From an uncultured Porphyromonadaceae bacterium (GTDB lineage Bacteria; Bacteroidota; Bacteroidia; Bacteroidales; Muribaculaceae): 7,384 nucleotides of DNA. Both the position numbers and the translations under genes were made by a program. The stretch is taken from the NCBI GenBank assembly GCA_900554265.1, contig USGZ01000077.1:1-7384 (forward strand), read 5' to 3'. Positions 5,764 to 7,384 of this stretch are shown here, one piece after another (position 1 is the stretch's first letter; each line of letters begins with the position of its first letter). The notes beneath the pieces were generated by a model that was not told where the DNA came from, ran no database searches, and saw only the letters and a program-made list of their open reading frames with translations.

Positions 5764-7384
5764 ATGCGAATCAAGATATTAAAGTTCCTTCTGTTGCTGC
5801 TCGGACTGACCGGGGCCCTCGGAGCCACGGCGCAGACTGCGGACAACGACACCATCTATAACCCGACAGTGCTGTACACGGCCATGCCGCATACCTACGA
5901 GATTGCCGGCATCGAGATAGAAGGAGCGCCCAACTACGACGACGGACTGATTTTAGGATATGCGGGCATACGCGTAGGCGACCGGCTTACCATTCCGGGC
6001 GACGACATCACCAACGCCGTACGCCGCCTGATGCGCCAGACACTGTTCGCCCAGGCGCGCATCGAGCTGGCCAAAGTCGTCGGCGACCGTGCGTGGCTCA
6101 AGATAGTGTTGCGCACCCAGCCGCGAATCGCTTCGGTGAACTACGTCGGCGCCAAGAAAGGCGAAATCAAGGACCTCCAGGAACGTCTGCAGCTGATGAA
6201 AGGCAACCAGATTACCCAGAACATCGTAAACCGTGCCACAAGCATCATCCAGAAATATTACAAGGACAAGGGCTTCGGCAACGCCACCGTGCGCATCGAC
6301 CTCCAGGAGGACCTCTCGAACCAGAACGAGATGAACGTCAACATAGTGATTGACAAGCACTCCAAGGTCAAGGTACACAAAATCTACATCAACGGCAACG
6401 AGGTGATGAGCGACCGCAAGCTCAAGCGCACCATCAAGAAGACCAACGAGAGCGGCAACCTGCTGAACCTCTTCCGCCAGAAGAAATTCGTCGAATCCGA
6501 CTACCAGGACGACCTCAACCGCATCCTCGAACTCTACAACGAGCACGGCTACCGCGACGCCCGTATAATCAGCGACAGCGTAGTTCCCTACGACGAGAAC
6601 CACGTCGACGTCTACATCGACCTCGAGGAAGGTCCGCAGTACCATATCCGCGAAATCACCTGGGTAGGCAACACAATCTATCCCAACGAGGTACTTGACG
6701 ACTACCTGGAGATGAGGCCCGGCGACGTCTACAACCAGAAGCACATGCGCAAGCGCCTGAACGAGGACGACGACGCCGTGAGCAACCTCTACATGGACAA
6801 GGGTTACCTCTTCTATCAGCTCATCCCGATAGAGAAAGAAGTCGAAGGCGACTCCATCTCCCTGGAGATGCGCATGATGGAAGGTCCGCAGGCACGAATC
6901 AACAACATCGTCATCAACGGCAACGACCGCCTCTACGAGAAGGTAATCCGCCGCGAGCTGCGCGTTCGTCCCGGCGAGCTCTTCAACAAGACCAACCTGA
7001 TGCGCTCGGCCCGTGAAATCGCCCAGACGGGCCACTTCGACCCCGAGAAGATGGACCTGCAGCCGGAACCCAACGAGGAGAACGGTACGGTTGATATTGT
7101 TTATAACCTCACCTCGAAGGCGAACGACCAGATTGAGTTCTCGCTCGGCTGGGGGCAGACCGGTATTATCGGTAAGGTGGCGCTGAAGTTCACCAACTTC
7201 TCGATGAAGAATCTGTTTAACCCCAGCTCATTCAAGGGGTTCATCCCGCAGGGTGAGGGGCAGACATTCACAATCAGCGCTCAGACCAATGCGCGCTACT
7301 ATCAGATGTATTCGGTGTCGTTCCTTGATCCGTGGTTCGGCGGCAAGCGCCCGAACTCACTCTCCGTCAGCGCCTACTACAGCC
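5764..7384 (+). CDS. bamA: Outer-membrane protein assembly factor BamA, 3' end cut by the window
   Basis: The frame runs open from ATG 5764 to the window end (540 codons plus one base); Bacteroidota BamA is usually over 800 residues, so much of the barrel is missing. A signal peptide (residues 1-23, MRIKILKFLLLLL, cleavage near ATA-Q) leads into five POTRA domains at about 45-118, 120-197, 201-289, 290-373 and 374-450. These show the repeated features VxxIxxxGN (e.g. KIYINGN, EITWVGN, NIVINGN) and GYxxA/GYLFY helices. The barrel begins near 455 (DQIEFSLGWGQTG) and later shows SFLDPWFGG. BamA inserts and folds beta-barrel proteins in the outer membrane, with its POTRA arm in the periplasm. It starts 39 bases after uppS, with an A-rich leader (AAGTAAAATCATCA). 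Codon use changes sharply at about residue 441 (see findings). Confidence 0.95.
   Translation, partial: MRIKILKFLLLLLGLTGALGATAQTADNDTIYNPTVLYTAMPHTYEIAGIEIEGAPNYDDGLILGYAGIRVGDRLTIPGDDITNAVRRLMRQTLFAQARIELAKVVGDRAWLKIVLRTQPRIASVNYVGAKKGEIKDLQERLQLMKGNQITQNIVNRATSIIQKYYKDKGFGNATVRIDLQEDLSNQNEMNVNIVIDKHSKVKVHKIYINGNEVMSDRKLKRTIKKTNESGNLLNLFRQKKFVESDYQDDLNRILELYNEHGYRDARIISDSVVPYDENHVDVYIDLEEGPQYHIREITWVGNTIYPNEVLDDYLEMRPGDVYNQKHMRKRLNEDDDAVSNLYMDKGYLFYQLIPIEKEVEGDSISLEMRMMEGPQARINNIVINGNDRLYEKVIRRELRVRPGELFNKTNLMRSAREIAQTGHFDPEKMDLQPEPNEENGTVDIVYNLTSKANDQIEFSLGWGQTGIIGKVALKFTNFSMKNLFNPSSFKGFIPQGEGQTFTISAQTNARYYQMYSVSFLDPWFGGKRPNSLSVSAYYS

Noticed and set aside
5325..5861. A 178-codon + strand frame spanning the uppS 3' end and the bamA start
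   Set aside because: It overlaps two well-supported genes out of frame, with an Arg/His-rich product typical of off-frame reading of GC-rich DNA.
5953..7035. A 360-codon open frame on the minus strand opposite bamA
   Set aside because: The Val/Asp/Leu-rich composition is the reverse reading of GAC- and AAC-rich sense codons. It ends where the sense codon usage changes and shows no independent start context or domain.
1..7384. Mobile elements, CRISPR arrays, tRNA/rRNA genes or a new defence system
   Set aside because: No transposase or integrase motifs, no regularly spaced repeats, no tRNA-like cloverleaf and no terminal inverted repeats were seen. Coding density is high, with all genes collinear and envelope related.

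Overview
The window looks like chromosomal envelope-biogenesis DNA from a G+C-rich member of Bacteroidales (roughly 60% G+C by eye). The evidence is the gene order DUF6242 lipoprotein - DUF6089 barrel - uppS - bamA, a Bacteroides-type -7 element (TAnnTTTG), a lipoprotein start followed by an S/D-rich surface-export-like signal, and A-rich leaders without Shine-Dalgarno sites before several genes. Frequent use of the Ile codon ATA in GC-rich genes would fit Muribaculaceae or a relative, but I cannot fix the family from sequence alone. All genes are on the + strand.

Left block (1-2508): the 3' end of a Rieske-like protein gene, then an SGNH/GDSL-type periplasmic hydrolase-like protein whose stop overlaps the start of an AlgI-type MBOAT O-acyltransferase by 4 bases. 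The last two form a plausible two-protein acylation machine. The membrane MBOAT would pass acyl groups across the inner membrane, and the anchored SGNH protein would transfer them to (or remove them from) a glycan. The glycan is unknown.

Intergenic region 2509-2667: a GC-rich imperfect hairpin, a perfect TAnnTTTG -7 box at 2636-2643, and an exact 10-base direct repeat (TTGAAACATA) on either side of that box. This is the only obvious promoter region in the window.

Right block (2668-7384): DUF6242 lipoprotein, DUF6089 outer-membrane barrel-like protein, undecaprenyl diphosphate synthase (UppS) and the outer-membrane assembly factor BamA, which is cut by the window end after five POTRA domains and the first barrel strands. 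Gaps are 44 bp, an 11-bp overlap and 39 bp, so this is probably one transcription unit. It combines lipid-carrier synthesis with outer-membrane protein insertion and two poorly characterised envelope proteins.

The most notable observation is an abrupt change in synonymous codon use inside bamA near 7084, at the POTRA5/barrel junction. It suggests a mosaic gene or an assembly join. I saw no RNA genes, mobile elements, CRISPR arrays or clear new defence system. The whole window is otherwise ordinary core and envelope gene content.
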